From NCBI GenBank assembly GCA_001899685.1, contig MKWG01000011.1, forward strand, positions 1 through 64,000: DNA of 64,000 bases, written 5' to 3'. How positions within the stretch are numbered: position 1 is the first letter of the stretch; each line of letters begins with the position of its first letter. Both the position numbers and the translations under genes were made by a program. Positions 1-8,545 of the stretch are shown here, piece by piece. The stretch comes from Sphingobacteriales bacterium 44-15. GTDB taxonomy: Bacteria; Bacteroidota; Bacteroidia; Chitinophagales; Chitinophagaceae. The notes beneath the pieces were generated by a model, which was not told where the DNA came from, ran no database searches, and was given only the letters and a program-made list of their open reading frames with translations.

Positions 1-2
1 TT

Positions 3-374
3 GCCTCAGTTTGGGTTCCAATGCCTAAATTAGCAGTGCTAAAATGGCTGAGGTATGAGGGAACTACCGCTAAGACGAGTAGTCGAGCATTTTTCTCCGG
101 TGCAGGTACAGAAGTAAGAGCAATTTCAGAGGGGTTTGAAACACTTGGGCAGACAAGAGCTGGAAGAAACTTGCAAAATTTAATAGATAGTAGAAATATC
201 CCTTGGTCAGAAGCAGAGCCTATGTGGCAGCGATTGTCAGCTACTTGGGCAAAAGGCATTCCTAATGGAAGTACGGTTAATGTATTTTTAAATAATCCAA
301 GAGCAGGTGCTATTTGGTTCAAAACGGAGCTACCAATATTACAACAAAAAGGAATCAATCTCATTTACAGATAA
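3..374 (+). CDS. C-terminal toxin tip of a large polymorphic (RHS-type) toxin, 5' end outside window
   Basis: The frame is open from the first complete codon of the window to TAA at 374, so the ATG at 21 is probably internal and the gene starts upstream. The visible 124 or so residues contain a compact globular tail with the signatures ETLGQTRAGRNL, EAEPMW and NVFLNNPRAGAIW. I infer a toxin domain from three facts: it is the extreme C-terminus of a longer ORF, a small helical gene follows after 7 bp, and RHS/YD-repeat debris lies 1 kb downstream. I do not recognise the toxin family and claim no activity. The base composition is richer in A+T than the chromosome to the right, as is usual for swapped toxin tips. 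Confidence 0.55.
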   Translation, partial: ASVWVPMPKLAVLKWLRYEGTTAKTSSRAFFSGAGTEVRAISEGFETLGQTRAGRNLQNLIDSRNIPWSEAEPMWQRLSATWAKGIPNGSTVNVFLNNPRAGAIWFKTELPILQQKGINLIYR

Positions 375-381
375 TTTGAGA

Positions 382-903
382 ATGGATATAGAAAAAATAG
401 TTGCGGAAATTATTCCTCCTAGTGATTATCAGCATAGGAATGGGTTCAATAATGTTCCTTTAATAGATAAGCTATCTGATGATGAAAAAAGGGGAGTGCA
501 AGATGCTCTCATTTATAAGCTATTGTTTGAATCTGAGAAGGAGATAGACACTTTAGTAATCGAAACATTAGCCTATTTAAAATCACAAAAGTCCCTTCCA
601 GTTTTGTATAAGTTATTAGAAAAGTGTTCTAATGGCATGATTAAGCTTGTAATCTCAGCTTCGATATTTGAAATTAATAAGGACTCAAACATGATTGATA
701 TCGCTATTGGTATCATTAAAACGATTGATGATAAAAGCGATGCGTATTACGTTTACAAATTGACTTCTGCCTTTTATTATTTGGCAAAATTTCATGAACG
801 AAAGACAACAAAACTTTTAGAAGAATATTCTAAGCATCCAGAGTATCTGATTTCATATAATGCTAAACAAGCTTTAGAAAAGCTATCAATGTTTTTGGAG
901 TAA
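382..903 (+). CDS. Candidate immunity protein, helical-repeat type
   Basis: The protein has 173 residues from the ATG at 382. The ORF-track start at 307 lies inside the toxin gene and is unlikely. It is acidic and almost entirely helical, with repeating pairs of amphipathic helices (for example VIETLAYLKSQKSLPVLYKL, then SASIFEINKDSN) that resemble HEAT-like immunity proteins of polymorphic toxin systems. Only 7 bp separate it from the toxin stop, so the two are probably co-transcribed. The immunity role is inferred from position and fold, not from a recognised family. Confidence 0.55.
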   Translation: MDIEKIVAEIIPPSDYQHRNGFNNVPLIDKLSDDEKRGVQDALIYKLLFESEKEIDTLVIETLAYLKSQKSLPVLYKLLEKCSNGMIKLVISASIFEINKDSNMIDIAIGIIKTIDDKSDAYYVYKLTSAFYYLAKFHERKTTKLLEEYSKHPEYLISYNAKQALEKLSMFLE

Positions 904-904
904 T

Positions 905-1094
905 ATCAAATAATTGGTTTGAAAGAATATTAACGATTCTTGTAAACTTCTTTATTCTCGGTACTGGGCCAGATCTAGCGATGCATCGTGTGACAGCCGA
1001 CCTACTGCCTAAGTATTACTTGTTATACAATAATGACAGGTATAAGGTTGTAGCTGTATTGTTTATACGTAGATTGTTTAATAAATTAAGATGA
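905..1094 (+). pseudogene. Open frame without start codon, probable gene remnant
   Basis: This frame overlaps the end of the immunity gene and reads about 60 codons to TGA at 1094 without an ATG. It gives a plausible but unrecognised tail (GPDLAMHRVTADLLPKYYLL). It may be the 3' end of a decayed second immunity or toxin gene. Support is weak: no start and no recognised domain. Confidence 0.2.
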
Positions 1095-1193
1095 GTATTG
1101 GAAGTTGGGATAGAATATACGATGTGCAGCATAATCATAAGGCTATTAGCCGTTATAGCCGGAAAAAACTATTATATTAACCAACATCAAACT

Positions 1194-1343
1194 ATGAAAT
1201 CATTCCTGACCTTAAGCTGTTTTATCCTCCTGATGCAATCCTATGGCCAAAATCAAAGCCCAGCAAAAGAGAAGCTGAAATTTGGTGTAAGTGCGGGGTA
1301 TCCCATTGAGCAACCCCATATGTCCAGAGAGGGAACTCGCTAA
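1194..1343 (+). pseudogene. Truncated N-terminus of a secreted protein
   Basis: The ATG at 1194 opens a clear Sec signal peptide (MKSFLTLSCFILLMQSYGQ) followed by a start typical of an outer-membrane or secreted protein (LKFGVSAGYP). The frame then runs into unrelated sequence and stops at 1343, just before the IS66-like ORF. I read it as a secreted gene cut by an insertion or recombination. The ORF-track start at 1098 adds a leader that does not look native. Confidence 0.4.
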
Positions 1344-1355
1344 GACCTTTGCCGG

Positions 1356-1616
1356 ATGAAAAAATACGATCAGGCAAAGGCCGAACAGATGCACCAGCAT
1401 ATAGAAGCATGCAATAAAAGCGGGTTAACAGTTAGCGCTTACTGTGTCCAAAACAGCATAGTTAAATCTAATTATTACTATTGGTTAAAGAAACTGAACG
1501 GAGAAAACAAAACATCAGGCTTTGTTGCCTTGAGTGTTGGTAAAAGCTCCCCCCAATCAGGCGCAAGGTTGCAAATACTCATGAACCAGGTGCAAGCGTC
1601 CCGCTTGTACCGATAA
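1356..1616 (+). mobile_element. IS66-family accessory protein (TnpA-like), probably truncated
   Basis: The 86-residue ORF has the layout of IS66 TnpA/OrfA: a Lys/Gln-rich N-terminal helix (MKKYDQAKAEQMHQHIEACN), then SGLTVSAYCVQNSIVKSNYY and a YYWLKKLN motif. That is the helix-turn-helix of the accessory protein. Intact members are usually over 100 residues, and the last 12 or so residues here look non-native. No TnpB or TnpC ORF follows; sequence turns into RHS debris. It is best read as a solo IS66 fragment that helped break up the toxin locus. Confidence 0.55.
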
Positions 1617-1681
1617 AGCTTCATGAGCTGTTGAATAGCATTGCTGAAGCAGAAGTGTGTGACACAATCAAAGCTTGATAG

Positions 1682-2181
1682 TGGCACTGTATCCGGCAAC
1701 AAAATAAAAAGATAGCTTATTGCGAAAGCTACCAGCTACTCAGCGAGCCCTACGCCCCGCTACCAGGCGCAAGCGTCTCGCCGGTAACCTATGCCAGCTA
1801 TACCTATGATGCGCTTGGTCAGTTAACGATAGAGGATACCCAGGATCCTGCACAGAAAAAATACATCCGCTATGATGTCACAGGCAAGGTAACCGCGGTA
1901 GCGCGTGACGCTGCCTTCACGGAGATGGTAGTAGAATATGTATATGACGAGATGGGGCAGCGGATCATGAAGAAAACCTACAACAGCAGCCATCACCTTA
2001 TCCAGAATATACAACTAACTCCAATTTCTTCCAGTTTGATATATGGAACGGGAGAATAGCCACTACCGACAACTGGTGTGTTTTCTACAATTCTTCAAAA
2101 GATCGACCTGATGATCTTCCCAAAAACGAACATTGGGAATGGGATAACCTGCCGCCGCCGGATGAGGGGAATCCGGAGTAA
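1682..2181 (+). pseudogene. RHS/YD-repeat gene remnant with frame breaks
   Basis: From 1682 the frame reads a recognisable YD-repeat protein (YTYDALGQ, KKYIRYDVTGKVTAV, EYVYDEMGQRIMKK) and ends at TAG 2059. About 10 bp later a shifted frame gives another protein-like tail (FYNSSKDRPDDLPK, then EWDNLPPPDEGNPE) ending at TAA 2181. There is no start codon or N-terminal domain. This is a fragment of an RHS core and possibly an alternative C-terminal tip, consistent with the toxin locus upstream. None of it is in the ORF track. Confidence 0.6.
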
Positions 2182-2251
2182 AAGCATATTGGCGAGTGGA
2201 TGAAGAATTTGGAGTAGTTGTTACTATTATGTTACTTGACCAAAACAAAAA

Positions 2252-2286
2252 CGCCGCAAACAATTGATATAAAATTGTTTGCGGCG
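2252..2286 (-). terminator. Terminator downstream of tRNA-Leu(GAG)
   Basis: A perfect 14-bp stem (CGCCGCAAACAATT with AATTGTTTGCGGCG) and 7-nt loop lies 9 bp past the tRNA 3' end. On the minus strand it is followed by a T-rich run. Confidence 0.8.
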
Positions 2287-2295
2287 ATGAATGTG

Positions 2296-2379
2296 TGCCC
2301 GAGACTGGATTTGAACCAGCACGCCCTTTCAGGCGCTACCACCTCAAAGTAGTGCGTCTACCAATTTCGCCACCCGGGC
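2296..2379 (-). tRNA. tRNA-Leu (anticodon GAG)
   Basis: Read on the minus strand, the sequence folds with a 7-bp acceptor stem (GCCCGGG with CTCGGGC, one G-U), D-loop GGTAGACGC, an anticodon stem-loop with loop TTGAGGT, a short variable arm, T-loop GGTTCAAATCC and discriminator A. The anticodon GAG reads CUC/CUU. CCA is not encoded. The length of 84 nt suits a class II tRNA-Leu. Confidence 0.93.
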
Positions 2380-2489
2380 ATTTTGTGGAAGAACAGATCC
2401 TTTCTGCTCCAAAAATTTTGAGGTCGGCAAAAGTAAGGATTTTCCGGATATATGGTGAAGTAATTTGTGGTGAATAGTGAATAAGAGGG

Positions 2490-2580
2490 AAGGGGTTGCA
2501 GGTTGTGCCTATAACCGGAAGCTTAAACCTGTAACAATTCATAGCCTGAAGCCTGCAACTTGTAACCTGGAACCTGTCTC
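2490..2580. repeat. Intergenic repeat of the 'CCTGCAACTTGTAACC' type
   Basis: The gap between the tRNA and the FKBP gene carries GGTTGCAGGTTGTG and, inverted about 60 bp later, CCTGCAACTTGTAACCTGG. Related phrases recur at about 9840-9870 and 18395-18420. It can fold as an imperfect hairpin downstream of the FKBP gene. Confidence 0.5.
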
Positions 2581-2581
2581 T

Positions 2582-3322
2582 CTACTGCCCGATCCCCAGC
2601 AGCTCCACGTCAAATATCAGCATTGACCCGCCGGGGATAGCGCCGCCGGATCCCTGCTCTCCGTATCCTAATGTATAAGGAATATAGAACCTGAACCTTG
2701 ATCCTGCAGGCATCAGTTGCAGCCCTTCGGTCCAGCCTTTGATCACCTGGCTGAGGGAGATGGATATAGGCTCGCCTCTTTTTCGTGAGCTGTCGAAGGG
2801 AACGTCACTGTTAAGCAAAAATCCTTCATAGTGCACTTTCACCGTGCTGGTGTCGGAGGGTTTGGGACCATCGCCCATTTTCAGCACTTCGTATTGTAAT
2901 CCGCTGGGAGTGACTTTTACCCCTTCGCGTTTTTTATTTTCTTCAAGAAATTTTTCTCCCTGTGCAATGGTAGCCTCTGATTTTTTGCGCATGAAGGCCT
3001 GCAATTGTTCTCTTACTGTCATATCTGCCTGTTGAGTGTTTAATAATGTGGTTTTCCCTCTCAGCACATCTTCAAATCCTTTGTTCATCATGGCGTAGTT
3101 GATCTGCTCCACGCCCTGCCCTTTAAAAAAGGTAGCATCCAGCATCCCCAGGGCATAGCTCAGGCTGTCGAGCGCTGACTTTAAGACCGGAGCGCCTGCT
3201 GCATTTTGCTGCGGCGCAGGTTTTTGCTTTACCGCAGGTTTAGGTTTAGCGGCAGGCTTTGTTTGCGCCTGTATCATTAGCGACAAACCACAACATACTA
3301 TTACCAACACATTTTTTTTCAT
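2582..3322 (-). CDS. FKBP-type peptidyl-prolyl cis-trans isomerase, exported
   Basis: A signal peptide (residues 1-19, ending IQAQ) leads into a Lys/Pro/Ala-rich linker, an FKBP_N dimerisation domain (about 45-130, SYALGMLDATFF and GFEDVLRGK) and a C-terminal FKBP domain (about 150-245, VKVHYEGFLL, VIKGWTEGLQLMPAGS, YTLGYGEQGSGGAIPGGSML). The architecture matches periplasmic FkpA/Mip-like foldases that isomerise X-Pro bonds during envelope protein folding. Most FKBP pocket aromatic positions appear kept. Length is normal. It is transcribed toward the tRNA. Confidence 0.93.
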   Translation of the reverse strand: MKKNVLVIVCCGLSLMIQAQTKPAAKPKPAVKQKPAPQQNAAGAPVLKSALDSLSYALGMLDATFFKGQGVEQINYAMMNKGFEDVLRGKTTLLNTQQADMTVREQLQAFMRKKSEATIAQGEKFLEENKKREGVKVTPSGLQYEVLKMGDGPKPSDTSTVKVHYEGFLLNSDVPFDSSRKRGEPISISLSQVIKGWTEGLQLMPAGSRFRFYIPYTLGYGEQGSGGAIPGGSMLIFDVELLGIGQ

Positions 3323-3348
3323 TGCTCAGATATTTGTTTTATAAGATT

Positions 3349-4113
3349 TTATTCGCTGCGCAGCGCATGCCCGGTGAGATGGATAAATACATCTTCAAGA
3401 TTGGCCTGCTTTACTTCTTTGGGTCTTTCAAAGCCGGTGGCTACAAGGTCGTCAATGAGCTGGTCGGGCGAGTTGAGCGCTATGATCTTACCCTGATCCA
3501 TTATGGCGACCCTGTCGCAGAGTATTTCCGCCTCGTCCATATAGTGCGTAGTGATAATGACAGTAGTGCCTTTTGACCTGATATCCCTGATCAGATCCCA
3601 CAGGTTGCGCCGGGCCTGCGGGTCTAGCCCGGTAGTAGGTTCATCAAGGAAAATGATCTTTGGTTTATTAATGAGCGTGGTTGCAATGGAAAAACGTTGC
3701 TTCTGACCCCCGCTGAGCTCTTTGAACTTGTTCTTTGCTTTTTCTTCGAGGTTGACAAGTTGCAGCAGTTCTCTCTGGTTGACAGGCTGATTGTATAAGC
3801 CGGCAAATAATTGTATGAGCTCCGAAAGGTTAAGCCCCGGGTAGAAGCCGGAAGTCTGCAATTGTACGCCGATGATACGTTTTATGGCATTGATGTCTTT
3901 ATCTATATTATAGCCGGCCACAATGATCTCCCCTTCAGTTTTTTCACGCAGCGTTTCAATGATCTCAAGGGTGGTGGATTTACCGGCGCCATTGGGACCC
4001 AGCAACCCGAAAATTTCCCCTTCATACACCTCAAAACTTATACCTTTGACAGCCTGGAAACTACCATAGTTTTTGGTAAGGTTTTTCACTGAGATCACTG
4101 TATTGTTATTCAT
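3349..4113 (-). CDS. ABC transporter ATP-binding protein
   Basis: Starting from the ATG at 4113 (MNNNTVISVKNLTKNYG) removes a non-homologous 22-residue leader in the ORF track. Walker A GPNGAGKST, signature LSGGQKQR, Walker B IIFLDEP and the switch-His segment (VIITTHYMDEAE) are all present. The single-nucleotide-binding-domain form resembles CcmA/DrrA-type exporters, whose permease is a separate gene. No permease lies in the window, so the substrate is unknown. It starts 95 bp from the divergent aspartate kinase. Confidence 0.92.
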   Translation of the reverse strand: MNNNTVISVKNLTKNYGSFQAVKGISFEVYEGEIFGLLGPNGAGKSTTLEIIETLREKTEGEIIVAGYNIDKDINAIKRIIGVQLQTSGFYPGLNLSELIQLFAGLYNQPVNQRELLQLVNLEEKAKNKFKELSGGQKQRFSIATTLINKPKIIFLDEPTTGLDPQARRNLWDLIRDIRSKGTTVIITTHYMDEAEILCDRVAIMDQGKIIALNSPDQLIDDLVATGFERPKEVKQANLEDVFIHLTGHALRSE

Positions 4114-4207
4114 GGAGTGGCAAGTTAATGCAGTTGGGCATTCCGGCAAATTATTTAATATAAAATAAGCATCAGGCAACAGTTACAGGCAGCTAAAAAA
4201 ATGATGA

Positions 4208-5470
4208 ATGAAGATATTTAAGTTTGGAGGCGCAAGTGTAAACAGTGTGGATCGGATTAAACAGATGGCCGATATATTACGGTTGTATAAGGGAGAAAAA
4301 AAGCTGGTAGTGATATCGGCCATGGGTAAGACCACCAATGCGCTGGAGAAAGTGGCAGCCGCATTTTTCAACAATGCAAAAGAGGAAGCGCTGCAGTTGT
4401 TTAACCATATAAAAACACAGCATATCACTACTGCCAAATACCTTCTTATTACGGGCTACAATGCGGCTTATGAACAACTTTCCCAATTGTTCACCGAAAT
4501 AGAATGGGCGCTGCACGATAAACCGGTAAGGGATTATGATTATTACTATGATCAGATCGTTTGCCTGGGAGAATTATTATCTACTACTATCATCAGCGCT
4601 TATCTCAATGAAAAGGGTATTGCCAATGCATGGATAGATGTGCGTGATGTGCTGAGAACGGATGATACTTTTCGCGAAGCCGTCATTGACTGGGCTGCTG
4701 CTGCCGGAAATACAGAACGCCTGATCGCCCCTTTATTTGAAAAGAATGATATTGTGATCACTCAGGGATTCATAGGCGCTACGGATGAAAATGAAAGCAC
4801 TACGCTGGGGCGGGAGGGCAGTGATTATACGGCGGCTGTTTTTGCCGGTCTTTTAGATGCAGAGAGCGTTACTATATGGAAAGATGTGGAAGGGGTGATG
4901 AATGCCGACCCGAAAATTTTTGCAACAGCGGAGCTGATCCCGGAGCTTAATTATGATGAAGTGATCGAAATGGCGTATTACGGAGCGCAGGTGATACATC
5001 CCAAAACCATCAAGCCGCTGCAAAACAAAAGCATCCCGTTGTATGTTAAATGTTTTCTTGATCCGGCGCTCCCCGGCACAATAATCCATAACAAAGCGCT
5101 GAAGCATTTACCACCGATCATTGTAATAAAGAATGACCAGGTATTACTCCATCTTCATTCTACAGATTTTTCTTTTATAGGTGAACATACCATGTCGCAT
5201 CTTTACCATCTTTTTGCAGAATATACCATACGCCCCGGGCTTATACAGACCGGCGCTGTCAGCCTGATGGTATGCACCGATGAGCAGGAAGGAAAGACTG
5301 ACCGGCTTGCGGCTGAAGCGGCTGCTATATTTGATGTGCAGGTGGAGAAAGGATTGACCCTGCTTACTATCCGGCATTATACTCCTGAAGTGCTTGATGC
5401 GATGACGGCAGGTAAAGTCATTGTGCTGCGGCAGCAATCGAAAGAGACGGCTCAGGTGCTGATGCGGTAA
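4208..5470 (+). CDS. lysC: Aspartate kinase, monofunctional
   Basis: This enzyme phosphorylates L-aspartate in the first step toward lysine, threonine, methionine and diaminopimelate. The N-terminal kinase motif KFGGASV (residues 5-11), VVISAMGKTTN, and the central TTLGREGSDYTAAVFAGLLDA segment are diagnostic. YYGAQVIHPKTIKPL closes the catalytic domain near residue 270, and about 150 residues of ACT-type regulatory region follow. There is no homoserine dehydrogenase domain, so it is not a ThrA fusion. Three ATGs lie close together (4201, 4204, 4208); only 4208 is in frame. Confidence 0.92.
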   Translation: MKIFKFGGASVNSVDRIKQMADILRLYKGEKKLVVISAMGKTTNALEKVAAAFFNNAKEEALQLFNHIKTQHITTAKYLLITGYNAAYEQLSQLFTEIEWALHDKPVRDYDYYYDQIVCLGELLSTTIISAYLNEKGIANAWIDVRDVLRTDDTFREAVIDWAAAAGNTERLIAPLFEKNDIVITQGFIGATDENESTTLGREGSDYTAAVFAGLLDAESVTIWKDVEGVMNADPKIFATAELIPELNYDEVIEMAYYGAQVIHPKTIKPLQNKSIPLYVKCFLDPALPGTIIHNKALKHLPPIIVIKNDQVLLHLHSTDFSFIGEHTMSHLYHLFAEYTIRPGLIQTGAVSLMVCTDEQEGKTDRLAAEAAAIFDVQVEKGLTLLTIRHYTPEVLDAMTAGKVIVLRQQSKETAQVLMR

Positions 5471-5890
5471 ACTGCAGCAGCCAAATGCCTCCTGACAAAT
5501 ACTTCAGCAAAACGAATGATAGCATTGAAACTTCAGATAGTGAAAATATTGAATAAGTGCGGAAGGGAAAAATAAAATGCATGAAATATTTAAGTGAAAT
5601 AGTATCATCTGTAATTGCGGCATAGTATCCCTGTTGTAACGGACTGCCATGATGCGGTCAGAGTGTTATGCGTATAGCTGCGCATTAGTCTTCGCCCGGG
5701 AAGCATAAAATAATATTTATTACAATGATATTTTATGAAATGCAGCCGATCCCGGATAAATGATCGGGATTTTAAAGAGAGTGAAATTTTAATTTACCGG
5801 AGGTTGTTTTATTCATACAAAATCAGGATATTAGCACACAGCAAAAGGCAGGATATATTCATTACTTTATTCCTTAATGATAAACCACCC
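5471..5890. other. Intergenic stretch without gene
   Basis: About 420 bp between convergent genes. I see no coding frame. There is one small hairpin-like stretch near 5748-5775 (CCGATC and GATCGG, then a short T run) that might end aspartate-kinase transcripts. Confidence 0.4.
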
Positions 5891-5893
5891 GAA

Positions 5894-5919
5894 AAGCCGG
5901 CGCTGTAAGGCGCCGGCTT
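5894..5919 (-). terminator. Terminator of the small gene at 5935
   Basis: A perfect 10-bp GC-rich stem (AAGCCGGCGC with GCGCCGGCTT) and 6-nt loop lies 15 bp past the stop of the minus-strand gene. On that strand it is followed by TTCGGG rather than a pure T run. Confidence 0.7.
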
Positions 5920-5934
5920 ATATATGTCTTATTA

Positions 5935-6180
5935 TTAGTTGTCGCTGGCAGAAAAAATGATTTCATCCGGTAATACTTCGGCATGAAAACCGTGCTGCCT
6001 GAGCAGGTCAATCAGCAGTTCCGGCTCCACTGTCCCGGCGGTGCATTTTACCCGTAGTATATTATCGCAATCCGCCAGATCAAAATTAGCTGTGTAAGCA
6101 GAGAACCTGTTGTGAATTTTCCCCAACAACATATTCGCATGATGGTTGTCTTTGACATTTGTTTTAAAAACCTCAATCAT
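5935..6180 (-). CDS. Small HMA-like protein without metal-binding cysteines
   Basis: The 81-residue protein has the beta-alpha-beta-beta-alpha-beta rhythm and length of a heavy-metal-associated (ferredoxin-like) domain (MIEVFKTNV, MLLGKIHNRF, DCDNILRVKC, LLIDLLRQHGFHAEVLPDE). The CxxC metal loop is replaced by NHHANM. It is probably a soluble regulatory or scaffolding protein rather than a metal chaperone. It has its own terminator and no operon partner. The function is not known to me. Confidence 0.6.
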   Translation of the reverse strand: MIEVFKTNVKDNHHANMLLGKIHNRFSAYTANFDLADCDNILRVKCTAGTVEPELLIDLLRQHGFHAEVLPDEIIFSASDN

Positions 6181-6287
6181 TTTGAGAAATTTTTATACAT
6201 ACGCAATACAAAGTTTAATGCGCAATCGTTGCATCAGCATCTGTGAAGCACAGCAAAAAGATTACAGGCGCGGTGTTAAGAAATAGT

Positions 6288-6827
6288 TTATCCGGCTTCT
6301 GAAAGCTGCTTAAGCTTTGCCAATCCTTTATTATAGGATTCTCCCATCATTTTATCCATATTGATAAAGAGGAGCATGACATTCATAGGATATTTGTACC
6401 TGGTGTCAAATCCCCATGCTACACTGGTAACATTTCCTTCGCCCGATAGCTTAAGATATGCATCCGCTTCTCCTTCAAAAGGCTCAATAAAATGCAGGTG
6501 GGTATCTATACGATTGGGCGGGTCAATTTTTGAAATGGTCTGTGAGCCGCTCCCCACTTCCTTATTTCCTTTCCACCTGTATATGGCGCCCACAGTACTA
6601 TCCTGCCCTTCAAAAGATATTTGTATATTATGGTCGCCTTCTATAAAAGGATTCCATTTCTCCATTCCATGCAGGGAACCCACATACTGCCATACTTTTT
6701 CTTTCGGGGCGTTGATGGCAATGTTTGTTTCAAAATGGTAGCTTTTGGCTATAAATATGCCTGCGATCAATATGAAGGCAACTAACAGCAGCAGTATGCT
6801 GCCAATGATCTTTAGAGCTTTTTTCAT
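6288..6827 (-). CDS. SRPBCC-superfamily protein with N-terminal membrane anchor
   Basis: One N-terminal transmembrane helix (residues 7-29) is followed by a START/polyketide-cyclase-like domain: IAINAPKEKVWQYVGSLHGMEKWNPF, then strands and the C-terminal long helix ending GLAKLKQLSEAG. The family binds hydrophobic ligands; this one's ligand cannot be read from sequence. Length and layout match membrane-anchored SRPBCC proteins common in Bacteroidota. It is followed on the same strand by no close partner. Confidence 0.75.
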   Translation of the reverse strand: MKKALKIIGSILLLLVAFILIAGIFIAKSYHFETNIAINAPKEKVWQYVGSLHGMEKWNPFIEGDHNIQISFEGQDSTVGAIYRWKGNKEVGSGSQTISKIDPPNRIDTHLHFIEPFEGEADAYLKLSGEGNVTSVAWGFDTRYKYPMNVMLLFINMDKMMGESYNKGLAKLKQLSEAG

Positions 6828-6893
6828 GCTAAGCAGGTTTTGATAGTTTAACAGTTAAGATAAAAAATAATTTGCAGGAAATCATTGGTTTTT

Positions 6894-7406
6894 TCAGGAT
6901 ACGGTTTGACATGTACTGACGTATTTGAGGATGTTATTTAACTGGTTGATATGCCGCCGGGTGTGGTAGGTTACAAAATATAATAATTCCAGCCTGGTAA
7001 TATCACCAAAAATGGGATGTTTGACTGCTTCCGAAAGATCAGCCCTGTCTGCTTCATTATATATCCGGGTTATGGAATGTTGCAGATTTTGCAGCAGTAT
7101 TTCTTTCTCATATATCCCCGGCTCCGGCAATATGAAATCAGGAGATTTCAGCCTGGTGGTAAAGTCTAAAAAAATATCACCCAGTTCCTTTACTCTTTCA
7201 TCCGGCGGCCGGTGCGCAGGCTCACCCTGCCACGATAAGACCCCGGCAACGGACAGGTTAGACTTCGTAATATACACCAGCACCTGTGCGGCTGTCCAGC
7301 TTCCCTCGAAGGGTACCTGGTTAAAAGTTTCCCGGCTAAAAGAATCCGCGGCAGCCAGCAGGCTGCCGACTGTTTCTTTATATAAAGAAATGATGTCTCT
7401 TTCCAT
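6894..7406 (-). CDS. DinB-family protein
   Basis: A 170-residue four-helix-bundle protein of the DinB/YfiT superfamily. It has the first-helix segment WTAAQVLVYITKSN, with a residue other than His at the first usual metal-ligand position, and the C-terminal YHTRRHINQLNNIL that supplies two His ligands. Relatives are metal-dependent thiol transferases or unassigned. The loss of the first His suggests altered or absent metal binding. The gene is monocistronic. The last residues (STCQTVS) are unlike the family. Confidence 0.75.
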   Translation of the reverse strand: MERDIISLYKETVGSLLAAADSFSRETFNQVPFEGSWTAAQVLVYITKSNLSVAGVLSWQGEPAHRPPDERVKELGDIFLDFTTRLKSPDFILPEPGIYEKEILLQNLQHSITRIYNEADRADLSEAVKHPIFGDITRLELLYFVTYHTRRHINQLNNILKYVSTCQTVS

Positions 7407-7559
7407 AGCGGTGGTCAGTTAAAATGTGGTCGCAAATAAACCCGGCAGATCTTTATGCCCTGATATTTGCACTACAAACTTACCCTGAGCACTGGTAGGA
7501 ATAAGGGTGAGAATACGTCAATATGAGGGGTTGATTACGACAACTGTGATATTGTAATT

Positions 7560-7690
7560 GTCCGGATTTCACATTTATCGCCTGCCAGTTCACGTTTGAC
7601 ATAACAGTAGTAATAGAGTGCTGTAAACAATTGAAAGACGTGAAATTTTCGCGTTTGACTTCTGCCGTTTCACGATTAACATGGCGGCAG
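7560..7690. repeat. Intergenic repeat element, copy A
   Basis: It shares two blocks with copy B at 8655-8725: TGTAAACAATnGnnAGACG and ACTTCTGnCGTTTCACGATTAACATnGCG. It belongs to the chromosomal repeat family built on TTCACGTTTCAC words. Confidence 0.6.
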
Positions 7691-7736
7691 CAGCAAAAAT
7701 ACTCTTACATTTCCTGAGAACTGTATATATACAGAA

Positions 7737-7769
7737 GGGGTTTCCAACCTTCAAAAAGTTGGAAACCCC
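7737..7769 (-). terminator. Strong hairpin, likely terminator of the gene at 7827
   Basis: A perfect 12-bp stem (GGGGTTTCCAAC with GTTGGAAACCCC) with a 9-nt loop lies 57 bp past the minus-strand stop. GTTGGAAACC words are, as I recall, frequent intergenic hairpins in Bacteroidota, so it may also be a mobile repeat. Confidence 0.6.
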
Positions 7770-7826
7770 ACGGCTAAAGTATCAGGGATGCATCCTGTGC
7801 TTTGCTGTCAGGCAGCCCATTATTTG

Positions 7827-8411
7827 TTATTGCTCTTTCTTGATAAATTTTCCCAGGGCTTTACCTGCAGTGGCATAGGTTTCTGCAAGCCTGGCGCCGG
7901 TATCAAAATCATTGCCCCAGTAGGAATTGCCCGGAGCCTTTTCTATGGTCAGCTTAGCAAGAACCTTGCTCTTATTTGCTGTTTCCACTATTGATACTTC
8001 TCCATTGATGTAAGCGTTCTTCCGGGTAATACCGATATTGAACCCGGGCTCCATAAACTGGGTATGGAATATGATCGTATATTTTGCATTTTTATTGATA
8101 GAAAGCTCCCCGTATTTGGTAAGCAGCTCATCAAATTTTGGCTGAAACCGCTGCTCACGGTCATCTTTCCACTTTATAGCCCAGCTATCACCACGCCCGG
8201 GCTCTTTTTTATTGTACTCTTCTGTTTTAGCTTTAATATAATCGTCTTCCTTATCATATTTCCCCACGCTGATATTATCGTAGGTGAATTCCGTATTCAC
8301 GTCTGTCATGGCAGGGATCTTTCCTTCTACCAGTTTGATACGTTGTGCCATACTATTCAGCCCGAAAAATACCAGGCAGACAAGCAGGAGTTGTGTTTTT
8401 AAAAGCTTCAT
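7827..8411 (-). CDS. Secreted protein of unknown function
   Basis: A signal peptide (residues 1-22, FFGLNSMAQ) precedes about 170 residues of mixed alpha/beta sequence with a lysine/acid-rich helix (KYDKEDDYIKAKTEEYNKKE) and strands (KYTIIFHTQFMEPGFNIGI). I do not recognise a domain. It ends with a helical tail (TYATAGKALGKFIKKEQ). Resemblance to DUF4468/lipocalin-like secreted proteins is only general. It is flanked by repeat-filled gaps and has no operon partner. Confidence 0.7.
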   Translation of the reverse strand: MKLLKTQLLLVCLVFFGLNSMAQRIKLVEGKIPAMTDVNTEFTYDNISVGKYDKEDDYIKAKTEEYNKKEPGRGDSWAIKWKDDREQRFQPKFDELLTKYGELSINKNAKYTIIFHTQFMEPGFNIGITRKNAYINGEVSIVETANKSKVLAKLTIEKAPGNSYWGNDFDTGARLAETYATAGKALGKFIKKEQ

Positions 8412-8545
8412 TTTTAATTTTTTTCTGTGATTGAATGAATTGATACCAAATTAAATTGTTTTTTGCTGATAATTGTTACCATCCAAACGTTTCTTAAAAA
8501 AAAGATATTGTTGGATATACTACTGCTATGTCAAAAGTGAAATGG

